DNA of 64,000 nt from Streptomyces filamentosus (GCF_014654895.1 NZ_BNBE01000001.1:2356001-2420000), one strand, 5' to 3'. Positions 1 to 7,798 are shown, counted from the stretch's first letter. Program-made: numbers and translations. The notes: a model not told the origin generated them from the sequence alone.

Positions 1-588
1 GCGTTTCCGCAGGTCAGGGCATATCTCGGGGCTTGACAAGTGCGTCGCCCGCGTGCTGCGGAGGGCTTCCGGAAGGCGGTATTCGCAGGTCGGAGCGGCT
101 GCGTCGACGGAGAGAAACACGCACGTCACACACATCCGGGACCTGCCGGAGAGTGCGGTATGTCCGTGTTCGTCCCGCTCGGAGTGGCCCTCTTCACGTA
201 CTCCGTTCGAGGATCGACCACCCGTACGGAGGGATCACGCCGAGAATCCGGAATTGATCAGCGGAGGGCCCGTCCGTGCTTTTCCGTAAGGGAAGGCATG
301 CGGAATGCGACGCGGCCGCCGGAATTGATCACGGCGGTTATGTGAACGTCCGGCCAATGGGATGTGATCCGGCCACCCCGCGCCTCCGCGCACGGGCGTC
401 CGCCGGAGCCGCGCGGACCGCGCCCCGCGCTAAGGGGCGGGTCGGGTGCGGGACGGAGAGTGCGGCTCGGTAACCTAAGCGCGCTGACGCACCTTTAGCT
501 GGGCCTTAGCACCTCTGGTACCCGCTCGTACCCCGCTGGTACCTCTCCTGTCCGTTCCTGTCCGTACGTCCTAGGAGTTGCCGCCGCC
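1..588. other. Noncoding stretch upstream of the first lipoprotein gene
   Basis: No convincing gene is visible. Short open frames exist on the + strand but overlap one another, lack a good RBS and show no domain. The 13-mer CCGGAATTGATCA occurs twice (about 249 and 319). Close to the downstream gene, GGTACC and CGTACC words recur at about 518-543, which may belong to its promoter region. I cannot assign a function to this stretch. Confidence 0.5.
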
Positions 589-1218
589 GTGAGCCGCAGC
601 CTTCGACGCGGCGCCCTCGCCGCCACCGCCATCGTGTTCTCGATCGCCGCGCTGTCCGCCTGCGGTGCGGGCAACGACGCCCAGACGCTCGGCATCCGGC
701 CGGACAACGCCGCCGTCACGGTGGACGACGTCAAGATCCAGAACGCGCTCGTCATCACCCAGCCGACGCCCGGCGCCAAGGGCCCGGCCGTCGTCTCGGC
801 CACCGTCTTCAACAACGGCCGCGCCCCGCAGACGCTGCAGTCGATCAGCCTGCCCGGCAGCGGTGCCGCGGTCGTCCTCAAGCCCGCGCAGGGCGCCGGC
901 CCGGTCGTCGTCCCCGCCGGCGGCTCCGTCGTCATCGGTGGCGCGGGCAACGCCTCGGCCACCATCGAGAACGGCCACGAGGCCGCGAAGAACGGCGACG
1001 CGCAGAAGGTCGTCTTCAAGCTCAGCGAGACCGGCGACGTCGCCATCAACGCGTTCGTCGTCCCCTCGACGAGCTACTTCAAGGACTTCGGCCCCTCCGA
1101 GGTCCCCCTCCCGCCCGGCGCCACCCCCACCGCCGAGGCCACGGCCGAGGCCGGCGAGCACGGCACGGAGGGCGGCGAGCACGGCGGCGAGTCCACCGCC
1201 ACGGGCTCCGGCCACTGA
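589..1218 (+). CDS. DUF461-like secreted lipoprotein
   Basis: 209-aa secreted lipoprotein. A short basic N terminus and hydrophobic stretch lead into an LSAC-type lipobox with the lipidated Cys near residue 25, so the mature protein should sit on the outer face of the membrane. The central region is beta-rich and resembles the DUF461/PCu(A)C-like folds found as lipoproteins in Streptomyces. The tail is low complexity, rich in Glu, Gly, His and Ala, with repeated EHG motifs that could bind metal (inference). The GTG start follows AGGAG by 11 bases. A perfect 21-bp hairpin terminator follows the stop. The DUF assignment is from general resemblance only. Confidence 0.75.
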   Translation: MSRSLRRGALAATAIVFSIAALSACGAGNDAQTLGIRPDNAAVTVDDVKIQNALVITQPTPGAKGPAVVSATVFNNGRAPQTLQSISLPGSGAAVVLKPAQGAGPVVVPAGGSVVIGGAGNASATIENGHEAAKNGDAQKVVFKLSETGDVAINAFVVPSTSYFKDFGPSEVPLPPGATPTAEATAEAGEHGTEGGEHGGESTATGSGH

Positions 1219-1232
1219 GCCGACAGCGGTAC

Positions 1233-1278
1233 GTACGCGGAAGGGGCGCCCCCTGGTGGGGGCGCCCCTTCCGCGTAC
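1233..1278. terminator. Bidirectional hairpin terminator
   Basis: Perfect 21-bp stem (arms 1233-1253 and 1258-1278) with a 4-base TGGT loop. It lies between the lipoprotein gene and the convergent phoP gene with its duplicated tail, so it can stop transcription from both sides. Confidence 0.9.
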
Positions 1279-1300
1279 CTGCTGCCGGTGCTTTTCACGG

Positions 1301-1722
1301 CTCGAACTTGTAGCCCAGACCGCGGACCGTCACCAGGCGGCGCGGTGCACCGGGGTCCGGCTCGAACCCACCTCCGCACGCGCCCCTCGCACCGCTCGGC
1401 CCCAGGGGCCTCCCGGGCTTCGGGACGCTGCGCCGGACTCCGCCCGGCTCCGGGGACGGACCGGGATCCTACGGCTCGAACTTGTAGCCCAGACCGCGGA
1501 CCGTCACCAGGTAGCGCGGCGCACCGGGGCCGGGCTCGAACCCACCTCCGCACGCGCCCCTCGCACCGCTCGGCCCCAGGGGCCTCCCGGGCTTCGGGAC
1601 GCTGCGCCGGACTCCGCCCGGCTCCGGGGACGGACCGGGATCCTACGGCTCGAACTTGTAGCCCAGACCGCGGACCGTCACCAGGTAGCGCGGCGCACCG
1701 GGGTCGGGCTCGATCTTGGCGC
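1301..1722 (-). repeat. Tandem repeat carrying duplicated phoP 3' ends
   Basis: The word CTCGAACTTGTAGCCCAGAC starts at 1301, 1475 and 1649, an exact 174-bp period. The copy at 1649 is the true phoP 3' end. The two downstream copies repeat roughly the last 15-20 phoP codons, then a spacer of about 110 bp that looks identical between the two copies. The copies carry no start, so they are untranslated or decayed tail duplicates. The leftmost copy has a few substitutions in the coding part. Confidence 0.9.
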
Positions 1723-2323
1723 GGAGGCGCTTGACGTGGACGTCGAGGGTCTTGGTGTCGCCGACGTAGTCGGCGCCCCAGACGCGGTCGATGAGCTGCA
1801 TGCGGGTGAGGACGCGGCCCGCGTTGCGCAGCAGCATCTCCAGGAGGTCGAACTCCTTCAGGGGGAGGTCGATCTTGGCGCCGCCGACCGTCACCACGTG
1901 CCGGTCGACGTCCATGCGGACCGGGCCGGCCTCCAGGGCCGCCGGGGTGACCTCCTCCGGCTCGCCGCGGCGGCGGAGCACCGCGCGGATGCGGGCGACC
2001 AGCTCGCGCGAGGAGAAGGGCTTGGTGACGTAGTCGTCGGCTCCTATCTCCAGCCCGACGACCTTGTCGATCTCGCTGTCCTTCGCGGTCACCATGATGA
2101 CGGGGACGTTGGAGCGCCCCCTCAGCTGCCGGCAGACCTCCGTGCCGGGCAGGCCCGGCAGCATCAGGTCGAGGAGGACGAGGTCCGCCCCGTTGCGCTC
2201 GAACTCGTCGAGGCCGTCGGGCCCGGTCGCCGCCACGGCGACCTCGAAGCCCTCCTTGCGGAGCATGTACGACAAGGCGTCGCTGAAGGATTCCTCATCC
2301 TCGACGACAAGGACTCGGGTCAC
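1643..2323 (-). CDS. phoP: Phosphate response regulator PhoP
   Basis: 226-aa OmpR-type response regulator that activates the Pho regulon under phosphate limitation in Streptomyces. The N-terminal receiver (about 1-120) has the acidic pocket near residues 8-10, the phospho-acceptor Asp at about 52 in LLDLM, and DDYVTKPF with the conserved Lys. The C-terminal winged helix (about 130-226) has the VWG..Y..DTKTLDVHVKRLR recognition region and ends GLGYKFEP. Its ATG overlaps the phoR stop by 4 bases, so the two are translationally coupled. Position next to phoU and PHO boxes supports PhoP over other OmpR regulators. The 3' end is tandemly duplicated just downstream. Confidence 0.95.
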   Translation of the reverse strand: MTRVLVVEDEESFSDALSYMLRKEGFEVAVAATGPDGLDEFERNGADLVLLDLMLPGLPGTEVCRQLRGRSNVPVIMVTAKDSEIDKVVGLEIGADDYVTKPFSSRELVARIRAVLRRRGEPEEVTPAALEAGPVRMDVDRHVVTVGGAKIDLPLKEFDLLEMLLRNAGRVLTRMQLIDRVWGADYVGDTKTLDVHVKRLRAKIEPDPGAPRYLVTVRGLGYKFEP

Positions 2324-3576
2324 GGAAGGACCTCCGGTGCGGGAAGCGGTTCGGTCATGAGATCAGGGGTGAGGGAGGCGGAGGGCCGGCGGTCCCGTAC
2401 GGAGCCCGCCTCGGGCAGCCGCAGGGTGAAGGTGGAGCCCTGACCCTCGGTGCTCCAGACCGTGACCTCTCCGCCGTGCGAGGCGGCCACGTGCTTGACG
2501 ATCGCGAGTCCGAGCCCCGTACCGCCGGTGGCGCGCGAGCGTGCCGGGTCGACGCGGTAGAAGCGCTCGAAGATCCGCTCGCGGTCCTTCTCCGGGATGC
2601 CGAGGCCCTGGTCGGTCACGGCTATCTCGATGAGGTCCCCGCCGGGGGCCGCGACCCGGCGGGCGGCGATGCCCACGCGGGTCCGGGCCGGCGAGTAGTT
2701 GACGGCGTTCTCGACCAGGTTGCCGAGGGCCGCCGCGAGCTGGCCCCGGCTGCCCCAGACGAACAGGTCGGCCGCGCCGCCGGAGGCCATGGTGATCTGC
2801 TTGGTGGACGCCGGGTGCCGCGAGCGGTCGATCGCCTCGGCGACCAGCTCGTCCACGGACACCGGCTCGGAGTCCTCCAGCGGGTCGTCGTTCTGCACCC
2901 GCGAGAGGTCGATGAGCTCCTGGACCAGGTTGGTCAGCCGGGTCGCCTCGATCTGCATCCGGCCCGCGAAGCGCACGACGGCCTCGGGGTCGTCCGAGGC
3001 GTCCATGACGGCCTCGGAGAGCAGGGAGAGCGCCCCGACCGGGGTCTTCAGCTCGTGGCTCACGTTCGCCACGAAGTCCCGGCGCACCGCTTCGATGCGG
3101 CGGGCCTCCGTCAGGTCCTCGACCAGCAGCAGCACGAGCCGCGAGCCCAGCGGAGCCACGCGCGCGGAGACCGCGAGGGCCTCGCCGCGTCCGCCGCGCC
3201 GGGGCAGGTCCAGCTCGACCTGGCGTATCTCCCCGTCCCTGCGGGTGTCGCGGGCCATGTTGAGCATCGGCTCCACGGCCAGCTTCCCGCCCCGCACCAG
3301 CCCGAGGGCGTACGCCGCCGAGCTCGCCTTCACCACGGAGTCGCTCTCGTCGAGCACGACGGCGGAGGAGCGCAGCACGGAGAGCACGGTGTCGACGCCG
3401 GGCGGCAGCACGGCGTCGGTGTGCAGGGAGGTACGGGTGGGTCGCGCCTGGTCGCGCTCGCTCCAGCGGAACGCCAGCATGGCGATCACGCCGGTGCACA
3501 CTCCGGCGATCGCTGCCAATGCGGCGACCGCCGCGTTCACGTCCATGTCGACCAGGTTATGCGTGGTCACGGACAC
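2320..3576 (-). CDS. phoR: Phosphate sensor histidine kinase PhoR
   Basis: 418-aa membrane histidine kinase of the SenX3/PhoR type, partner of PhoP. One N-terminal membrane segment (about residues 14-36) is followed by a PAS-like region (about 60-155) and then the HisKA domain with the phospho-acceptor His174 in SHELKTP. The HATPase domain has the N box (LVENAVNYS), G1 (DQGLGIP), F box (FERFYRVD) and G2 (GGTGLGLAIVKH). The tail is unstructured. It is first in the phoR-phoP operon, transcribed away from phoU across a region carrying PHO boxes, so autoregulation by PhoP is likely. The substrate is PhoP; the stimulus is relayed through the phosphate transporter and PhoU in known systems. Confidence 0.95.
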   Translation of the reverse strand: MSVTTHNLVDMDVNAAVAALAAIAGVCTGVIAMLAFRWSERDQARPTRTSLHTDAVLPPGVDTVLSVLRSSAVVLDESDSVVKASSAAYALGLVRGGKLAVEPMLNMARDTRRDGEIRQVELDLPRRGGRGEALAVSARVAPLGSRLVLLLVEDLTEARRIEAVRRDFVANVSHELKTPVGALSLLSEAVMDASDDPEAVVRFAGRMQIEATRLTNLVQELIDLSRVQNDDPLEDSEPVSVDELVAEAIDRSRHPASTKQITMASGGAADLFVWGSRGQLAAALGNLVENAVNYSPARTRVGIAARRVAAPGGDLIEIAVTDQGLGIPEKDRERIFERFYRVDPARSRATGGTGLGLAIVKHVAASHGGEVTVWSTEGQGSTFTLRLPEAGSVRDRRPSASLTPDLMTEPLPAPEVLP

Positions 3577-3620
3577 TCTCCCAGCCGTCCGAGTGGCTGC
3601 TCGAACACTCGTCGCTCAGA

Positions 3621-3712
3621 GTTCACCCTGGAGACGGGGCCGGTTCACTTGCTCCGCGAGGGTGCGAGGGGCGTGTCGCCCAGAGTTCACCTGGGGGCAA
3701 GAGCCGGTTCAC
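3621..3712. promoter_or_regulatory. PHO boxes between phoR and phoU
   Basis: Four GTTCAC cores lie at 3621, 3643, 3685 and 3707. They form two pairs, each spaced exactly 22 bp, matching the 11-nt direct-repeat-unit layout of Streptomyces PHO boxes bound by phosphorylated PhoP. They sit in the divergent gap between phoR (minus) and phoU (plus), so one operator block could control both. Position and spacing are read directly; binding is inferred from the known consensus. Confidence 0.85.
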
Positions 3713-3833
3713 GCGAGGGGATGGAGCCGGACGCACAGGGGGCCGAACGTGGGACCGTGGGGGTCCGGAGCGAGGGCCCCTGCGCAGAACCCTGTGAAGA
3801 AGAAGACGAGCACTGCCGGAGAGAGGGACATCC

Positions 3834-4514
3834 ATGCGGGACGCGTACCACGAGGAACTTGATTCGATCGGCGAGGGCCTGGTCGAGATGGCCCGCCTGG
3901 TCGGGTCGGCGATCGGGCGCGCCACCACGGCGATGCTCGACGCGGACCTGAAGCTCGCGGAGAGCGTGATCGCCGCGGACCAGAAGGTCGACGACCTCCA
4001 GCACGACCTGGAGGCGCGGGCGATAGCGCTGCTCGCGCGCCAGCAGCCGGTGGCGACGGACCTGCGGATCGTGGTCACCTCGCTGCGCATGAGCGCCGAC
4101 CTGGAGCGCTCCGGCGACCTGGCCCAGCACGTGGCCAAGCTGACCCGGCTGCGCTTCCCCGACCGCGCGGTCCCCAACGACCTGCACGCGACCATCCTCC
4201 AGATGGGACAGCTGGCGCAGCGCCTGATGGCGAAGGCCGCCGAGGTCATCATCACCAAGGACGTCGACCTGGCGATGCAGCTGGAGCAGGACGACGACGA
4301 GATGGACCTGCTCCACCGGGCGCTCTTCCAGCACCTCATGGACGACCGGTGGAAGCACGGCATCGAGACGGCCGTCGACGTGACCCTCCTCGGCCGCTAC
4401 TACGAGCGGTTCGCCGACCACGCGGTGTCGGTGGCGAAGCGCGTCGTCTACCTGGTGACGGGCGAGCACGCGGACGAGCTCCAGCCGACGGACACGCCGG
4501 TCGAGGGCGCGTAG
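3834..4514 (+). CDS. phoU: Phosphate signalling protein PhoU
   Basis: 226-aa cytoplasmic PhoU, which modulates PhoR and phosphate uptake. It has two PhoU repeats, each a three-helix bundle. The E/D-rich metal-binding signatures are visible as ERSGDLAQHV in the first repeat (about residues 98-107) and ERFADHAVSV in the second (about 203-212). The length matches the family. The ATG follows GAGAGGGA at suitable spacing. It is transcribed divergently from phoR-phoP, with PHO boxes in its promoter, and is followed by a perfect 23-bp hairpin. Confidence 0.96.
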   Translation: MRDAYHEELDSIGEGLVEMARLVGSAIGRATTAMLDADLKLAESVIAADQKVDDLQHDLEARAIALLARQQPVATDLRIVVTSLRMSADLERSGDLAQHVAKLTRLRFPDRAVPNDLHATILQMGQLAQRLMAKAAEVIITKDVDLAMQLEQDDDEMDLLHRALFQHLMDDRWKHGIETAVDVTLLGRYYERFADHAVSVAKRVVYLVTGEHADELQPTDTPVEGA

Positions 4515-4639
4515 GCGACTGCGGCACGCCCTCCGGAGACGGAGAACGGAGGCGCGCGTACGGGCGGGGGTGCCGTTTCCGGAACCGGGGGCGTGCCTAC
4601 GGGCCGGGGCGCCGCTTCCGGAACCGGGCGGCGTGCGCG

Positions 4640-4690
4640 GCGCATCAACGGCGCACGGAAGCGCGGGGCTTCCGTGCGCCGTTGATGCGC
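4640..4690 (+). terminator. phoU terminator
   Basis: Perfect 23-bp stem (4640-4662 with 4668-4690) and 5-base loop, about 125 bp after the phoU stop. Just before it (4561-4636) there is an imperfect direct repeat of about 38 bp built on TACGGG...TTTCCGGAACCGGG. Confidence 0.85.
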
Positions 4691-4756
4691 CGGTCCTGGT
4701 GGGCATGCAATGGGGGACGCAGGGACGACGCGCGTCCCGCGAGGGAGGGACCCCCC

Positions 4757-4912
4757 ATGGCCGAATCCCCCATCATCACGACCGGCTCCCCGGCGGACGC
4801 CCCGCGCGAGCGGACCCGGCTCCCCGTGCTCGGCGCCTGCGGCTGCGGCTCGGGCTGCGGCTGCGGCTGCCAGTCGGGCGCGCCGTGCCAGTGCGGCGGC
4901 TGCACGGGCTGA
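4757..4912 (+). CDS. Cys/Gly-rich microprotein, metallothionein-like
   Basis: 51-aa protein. The first 26 residues are ordinary. The last 24 contain eight Cys in CGCG, CGCGC and CQCGGC patterns, giving a metallothionein-like metal- or redox-active tail (inference). The ATG has a strong GAGGGAGGGA RBS 6 bases upstream. It sits after the phoU terminator with its own short leader. I recall similar Cys-rich mini-genes beside phoU in other Streptomyces but cannot name a family. The coding call rests on RBS, Cys spacing and neighbourhood. Confidence 0.7.
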   Translation: MAESPIITTGSPADAPRERTRLPVLGACGCGSGCGCGCQSGAPCQCGGCTG

Positions 4913-5009
4913 CGCGGACCGGTGGGACGGAGGGAGGGGAGGGGTCCGGCCGAACCCCTCCCCCCGCTCCCCTCCCTCTTCCCTTCCCCGCGTCCGCCGC
5001 GCGCGGGGG

Positions 5010-5477
5010 CTACAGAGCGAGGACGCCGACGGTCTGGCCGCCGCTCTCCTCGCCCGTGGCGCGGAAGCCGAGCCGGCGGTAGAAGGCGCCGGGGCCGTCC
5101 TCGCCGGGCTCCCAGGTCACGTACATCTCCGTGGCCCCGCGCCCGCGCAGTTCCGCGGCGACGGCGTCGACCGCGAAGCGGCCGTATCCCTCGCCCTGCG
5201 CGTCGGCGGAGACGTTCAGGCGCCACAGTCCGCTGCGCCGGTCGCCGGGGTCCTTCTCCTCGTTCCAGAGGATGTCGAGGAAGGCCATGACGAAGCCGAC
5301 GGTCCGGTCCCCGTCGACTATCAGCCGGGGCCAGGCGGTCTCGCCGTACGCGTACGCCTCGGCCAGCGACTTCGCGACGGGCGCGACGTTCCTCTCCTGA
5401 TGGGGATGGACGCGCAGGGCCAGGGCGGCGTCCACGGTGGCGGGGGTGACCCGCTCCAGGCGCGGTGATCGTGTCAT
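5010..5477 (-). CDS. GNAT family N-acetyltransferase
   Basis: 155-aa single-domain GNAT acetyltransferase using acetyl-CoA. The fold is recognised from the beta4-alpha3 region LWRLNVSADAQGEGYGRFAVDAV, where the Q/R-x-x-G-x-G/A-like acetyl-CoA loop is QGEGYG, and from the C-terminal WEPGEDGPGAFYRRLGFRATGE typical of the family. It resembles spermidine/diamine-type GNATs of the YkkB/BltD kind, but the substrate cannot be read. The ATG at 5477 begins the conserved TRSPRLERVT region; no strong RBS is seen, so the start is uncertain. It is divergent from the next lipoprotein gene. Confidence 0.8.
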   Translation of the reverse strand: MTRSPRLERVTPATVDAALALRVHPHQERNVAPVAKSLAEAYAYGETAWPRLIVDGDRTVGFVMAFLDILWNEEKDPGDRRSGLWRLNVSADAQGEGYGRFAVDAVAAELRGRGATEMYVTWEPGEDGPGAFYRRLGFRATGEESGGQTVGVLAL

Positions 5478-5624
5478 GCACGGGACGTTAGTGACCGGGG
5501 CGGACGCGCGCTCGCGAAAAAGGCTCCCGCTCACCTCCCGCACGCCCCCGATCCCCCGGTCCACCTCGGATTACCCCCGGTCACCCCTGGGCAGCGCCGC
5601 CTCCGGGGAGACAGAATTGCCGCC

Positions 5625-6158
5625 ATGCCCTCCGCACGAGCGACCCTCCTGACAGCGGTGGCGGCCGGAGCGGCCGCGCTGCTGCTGACGGGCTGCTCGG
5701 CCGCGCCCGCGGGGCTCGCCGGGGTGTCGGTGGCGGAGGACGGCACGCCGCTCGGCGTGCTCCTGATGTGCCACGACCACGTCGACGGGGCGATGCTCTA
5801 CCCCGACGACGCGCCGGAGGAGTCCCGGGAGGTCACCGGCGACTGGCGGCACGACGGCCCGGTCACCGGCTTCACCTCCTGGCCCCTGATGCAGACCTCG
5901 GGCGCGCCGGCCGCGGAGCGGTGGACGCCCCGGACGCAGACGGAGCGACTGGAGAAGGGCCGCGGCTACCGCCTCGCGGGCTGGACCGAGGACGGCTCCT
6001 GGCAGGCCGTCCCCGTCCGCTTCACCCCGGAGGACCTGGCCCGCCTGAAGCCGGGTCAGGTGCGCTACACCGTCGACGACGAGATCCGCACGACGTCCCT
6101 GGACGACTTCCGCGACCGCGCCTGCGACGAGGCGGCGGGCGGCCGGGACGAGCACTGA
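5625..6158 (+). CDS. Putative lipoprotein
   Basis: 177-aa predicted lipoprotein with a hydrophobic N terminus ending in LLLTGC (lipobox Cys at about 24). The mature part holds no domain I recognise: a small beta-rich region with scattered Trp and Cys, a CHDHVDG motif near residue 49, and a C-terminal acidic tail. It is the last native gene before the integrated element and is followed by a hairpin terminator shared with the displaced 3' end of gpmA. Function unknown. Confidence 0.75.
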   Translation: MPSARATLLTAVAAGAAALLLTGCSAAPAGLAGVSVAEDGTPLGVLLMCHDHVDGAMLYPDDAPEESREVTGDWRHDGPVTGFTSWPLMQTSGAPAAERWTPRTQTERLEKGRGYRLAGWTEDGSWQAVPVRFTPEDLARLKPGQVRYTVDDEIRTTSLDDFRDRACDEAAGGRDEH

Positions 6159-6192
6159 CCCGCGGCCCCCTGAGGGCCCGGAGTCGCGAAGA

Positions 6193-6229
6193 GGCCCCCG
6201 GCCTGCGGAGAAACCGCGGGTCGGGGGCC
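6193..6229. terminator. Ancestral gpmA / lipoprotein terminator
   Basis: 16-bp stem (6193-6208 with 6214-6229) with two mismatches or wobbles and a 5-base loop. It lies between the lipoprotein gene and the orphaned 3' end of gpmA. A similar hairpin follows the present gpmA at 15751-15789, so the integrated element appears to supply its own copy. Confidence 0.75.
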
Positions 6230-6245
6230 CTTTCGTGCGTCAGGG

Positions 6246-6273
6246 TTACTTCTTGCCCTGGGTCTGCAGGGCC
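6246..6273 (-). other. attL: orphaned gpmA 3' end
   Basis: Read on the minus strand, these bases encode ALQTQGKK followed by TAA, closely matching the present gpmA end [13 protein letters not shown]. This looks like the original chromosomal gpmA tail, displaced about 9.5 kb from the gene body when the element integrated. It holds the 13-bp core CTTCTTGCCCTGG (6249-6261) shared with attR. Confidence 0.75.
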
Positions 6274-6331
6274 CGTTTTCCGCCCCTGGTCAGAGGGCCG
6301 CACACCCCGGTTGACCTGCGTTCGAGCGGTC

Positions 6332-6361
6332 GTTGTTGGTCACTGCTGGCCGTCGCTGGTC
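6332..6361 (+). repeat. Three tandem decamers near attL
   Basis: GTTGTTGGTC, ACTGCTGGCC and GTCGCTGGTC lie head to tail about 70 bp inside attL. The position and repeated TGCTGGTC-like core would suit arm-type integrase sites (inference only). Confidence 0.45.
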
Positions 6362-6494
6362 GGCGTCGGAGGGCCCAGAGAGGGCCCAGCTTTGGGCCCG
6401 GGAGTCGATTCGCGGCACTCTGGAGTCCGTGTTCAATACCGCGAACTCCACGGTGAACAACATCAGCCCACCGTCACGCTGAGCGAGCAGAGCT

Positions 6495-6593
6495 GGTTAC
6501 CGGTTACCGGTTACAGCCCCGGACACCCCCTCGAACCCCCGCTGGAGGGCCCGAACCGGGGTCCTGGGGGTCTGTAACCGGTAACCGGTAACC
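6495..6593. repeat. 22-bp perfect inverted repeat made of GGTTACC heptads
   Basis: The left arm (6495-6516) is three tandem GGTTACC-type heptads followed by AG. The right arm (6572-6593) is the exact reverse complement, with 55 bases between. Each arm is thus both a direct-repeat array and half of a large stem. It lies in a gene-free region about 230 bp inside attL. Confidence 0.9.
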
Positions 6594-6877
6594 GACCGCA
6601 ACCACACAGAGTCACAGAAGGGCAGTGGCTCCGTGAGAGCCAGCCTCCCGGCTGCTGGCCGCGCCGCCAAGTCAAAAACAGAAGTGTCCACCGCCGGCCG
6701 CGACGTGGTCTCTTCCAGGACGGCCGGGCCCTGCCATCCCTTCGTATGGCTCTGGGCATCTGGCCGCTGCGTGGTGCGTCGGAAGGGCTTTTCAGAGGGG
6801 CGGGGACGGAGGTGTCCACCCTGTCACCCCCTCCTGAAAAGCCTTCTTCTCTTCCTCCTAGAGAGTTGAAGGAGAAC

Positions 6878-7062
6878 AGCGTCCGCAGCGCCCGCGACCG
6901 CGCCCACGCTGCCTCTGGCCTGTGGTTTCACTGCGGACGCTAAACAGAATGTGTAGCGTCCATTAGCGTCCGCAGCGTCCGCAGCGCCCCTCTCCTTCCA
7001 AGAGCATCGGCCCAGGTCAGAGCGCTCTTAGCGAGGAGAGGCTATTGGGCACTGCGGACCCT
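6878..7062. repeat. AGCGTCCGC iteron cluster (left)
   Basis: Exact AGCGTCCGC copies start at 6878, 6965 and 6974, and one is inverted at 6933. Degenerate copies are at about 6955, 6983 and 7054. The same 9-mer recurs at 12472-12582 in the element, including the shared context GGGCACTGCGGAC. The cluster is in a region without genes. Confidence 0.85.
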
Positions 7063-7085
7063 GACCTCCCTCACCGCCAAGCTTC

Positions 7086-7139
7086 ACGTACGAACAAGAG
7101 GAGCACCCGGCGCGGGGCGTGCTCCTCTTGTTCGTACGT
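7086..7139. terminator. 21-bp perfect hairpin in the gene-free left arm
   Basis: Arms 7086-7106 and 7119-7139 pair perfectly around a 12-base loop. It has terminator-like strength but no recognisable gene upstream. It may end an untranslated transcript from the iteron region, or be a protein or replication site. Confidence 0.7.
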
Positions 7140-7192
7140 CAGTCACTCACAAGTCCGCCGGCCGTACAGTCTCGACGGCCCGAGCGCTGGAG

Positions 7193-7279
7193 GCATTCCA
7201 AGGGGAGAGGGCGTTAGGGCCACACGTCGCCTCCCTAGTCGAACCCTCAGCGGCGACTTGTCCTCCCCCCTTGGAATGC
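7193..7279. repeat. 13-bp inverted repeat with internal stems
   Basis: GCATTCCAAGGGG (7193-7205) pairs with 7267-7279. Inside the loop a GTCGCC/GGCGAC pair can form a second stem, and TGGCC-CTCGG-GGCCA follows at about 7286-7300. The cluster precedes the small YozE-like gene and would fold into a branched RNA or single-strand DNA structure. Confidence 0.6.
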
Positions 7280-7359
7280 GCTCTCTGGCCCTCGGGGCCA
7301 GTCGCGGATTCTTCCCAACCAGCCACCCGAGGGGCAGTGGGATGCGAGGATCTGTGGCC

Positions 7360-7581
7360 ATGACGCGCTCTCAGAGCTTCACCACGTGGCTGAAGCGCCA
7401 CGTCAAGGACGACAACGCCATCGGTGATCTGGCCCGGGACGTCGCTGCGGATCCCAACTGGCCGTCGCGGATGCAGCTCAAGGGACAGAGGGAGTACCTG
7501 GAGAGCCTGGGCGCGATCCCTGCCGCTGTGGCAACCCTTGAACGCGCGTGGAGTCTCTATCAGGAACGACCGACGGACTGA
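7360..7581 (+). CDS. Small YozE/SAM-like protein
   Basis: 73-aa protein resembling the YozE SAM-like family: an aromatic-rich start (SQSFTTWLKRHVKDD), then IGDLARDVAADPNWP, then YLESLGAIPAAVATLERAWSLYQ, a short helical domain. The ATG at 7360 is chosen over the upstream ATG at 7342 because GAGGA lies 9 bases before it. YozE-like proteins are common in phage-derived and mobile DNA; their role is unknown, though the fold suggests protein or nucleic-acid binding. It stands alone, convergent with the kinase gene, with a repeat array between them. Confidence 0.65.
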   Translation: MTRSQSFTTWLKRHVKDDNAIGDLARDVAADPNWPSRMQLKGQREYLESLGAIPAAVATLERAWSLYQERPTD

Positions 7582-7666
7582 CCCAGCCCGAGCAGGGCGA
7601 GCGGCCAGAAATCGGGCGCCCGCAGGCCCCCGTTCTTTCTGCTCCCGTTCGGCGACGATACAGCTC

Positions 7667-7798
7667 TGACACCGTCCTGACGCCCTGACACCGTCACGGG
7701 CCCTGACACCCAATCCCTTAGGCAAACGCGGTGTCACGCGCTTTGACACCCGGCCGTGACGCCACCCTGACACCGGCCGTGACACCAGGCGTAACACC
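7667..7798. repeat. TGACACC iteron array
   Basis: Ten heptads in 132 bp. TGACACC starts at 7667, 7686, 7704, 7744, 7768 and 7780, with one inverted copy at 7730; near-copies TGACGCC are at 7678 and 7757 and TAACACC at 7792. Many neighbouring copies are 11-13 bp apart, about one helical turn. The array fills the gap between two convergent genes, so it is not an ordinary promoter. Confidence 0.9.

Noticed and set aside
33..473. Several small + strand frames in the first 480 bp
   Set aside because: They overlap each other, have no RBS and show no domain or codon bias.
1340..1390. GGCTCGAACCCACC looked like a tRNA T-loop
   Set aside because: The sequence belongs to the phoP-tail repeat; no acceptor or anticodon stem can be formed.
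665..2443. Very long open frame on the + strand across the lipoprotein and phoP genes
   Set aside because: It is a high-GC shadow frame: Arg/Ala/Pro-rich, no RBS, and it overlaps two well-supported genes.
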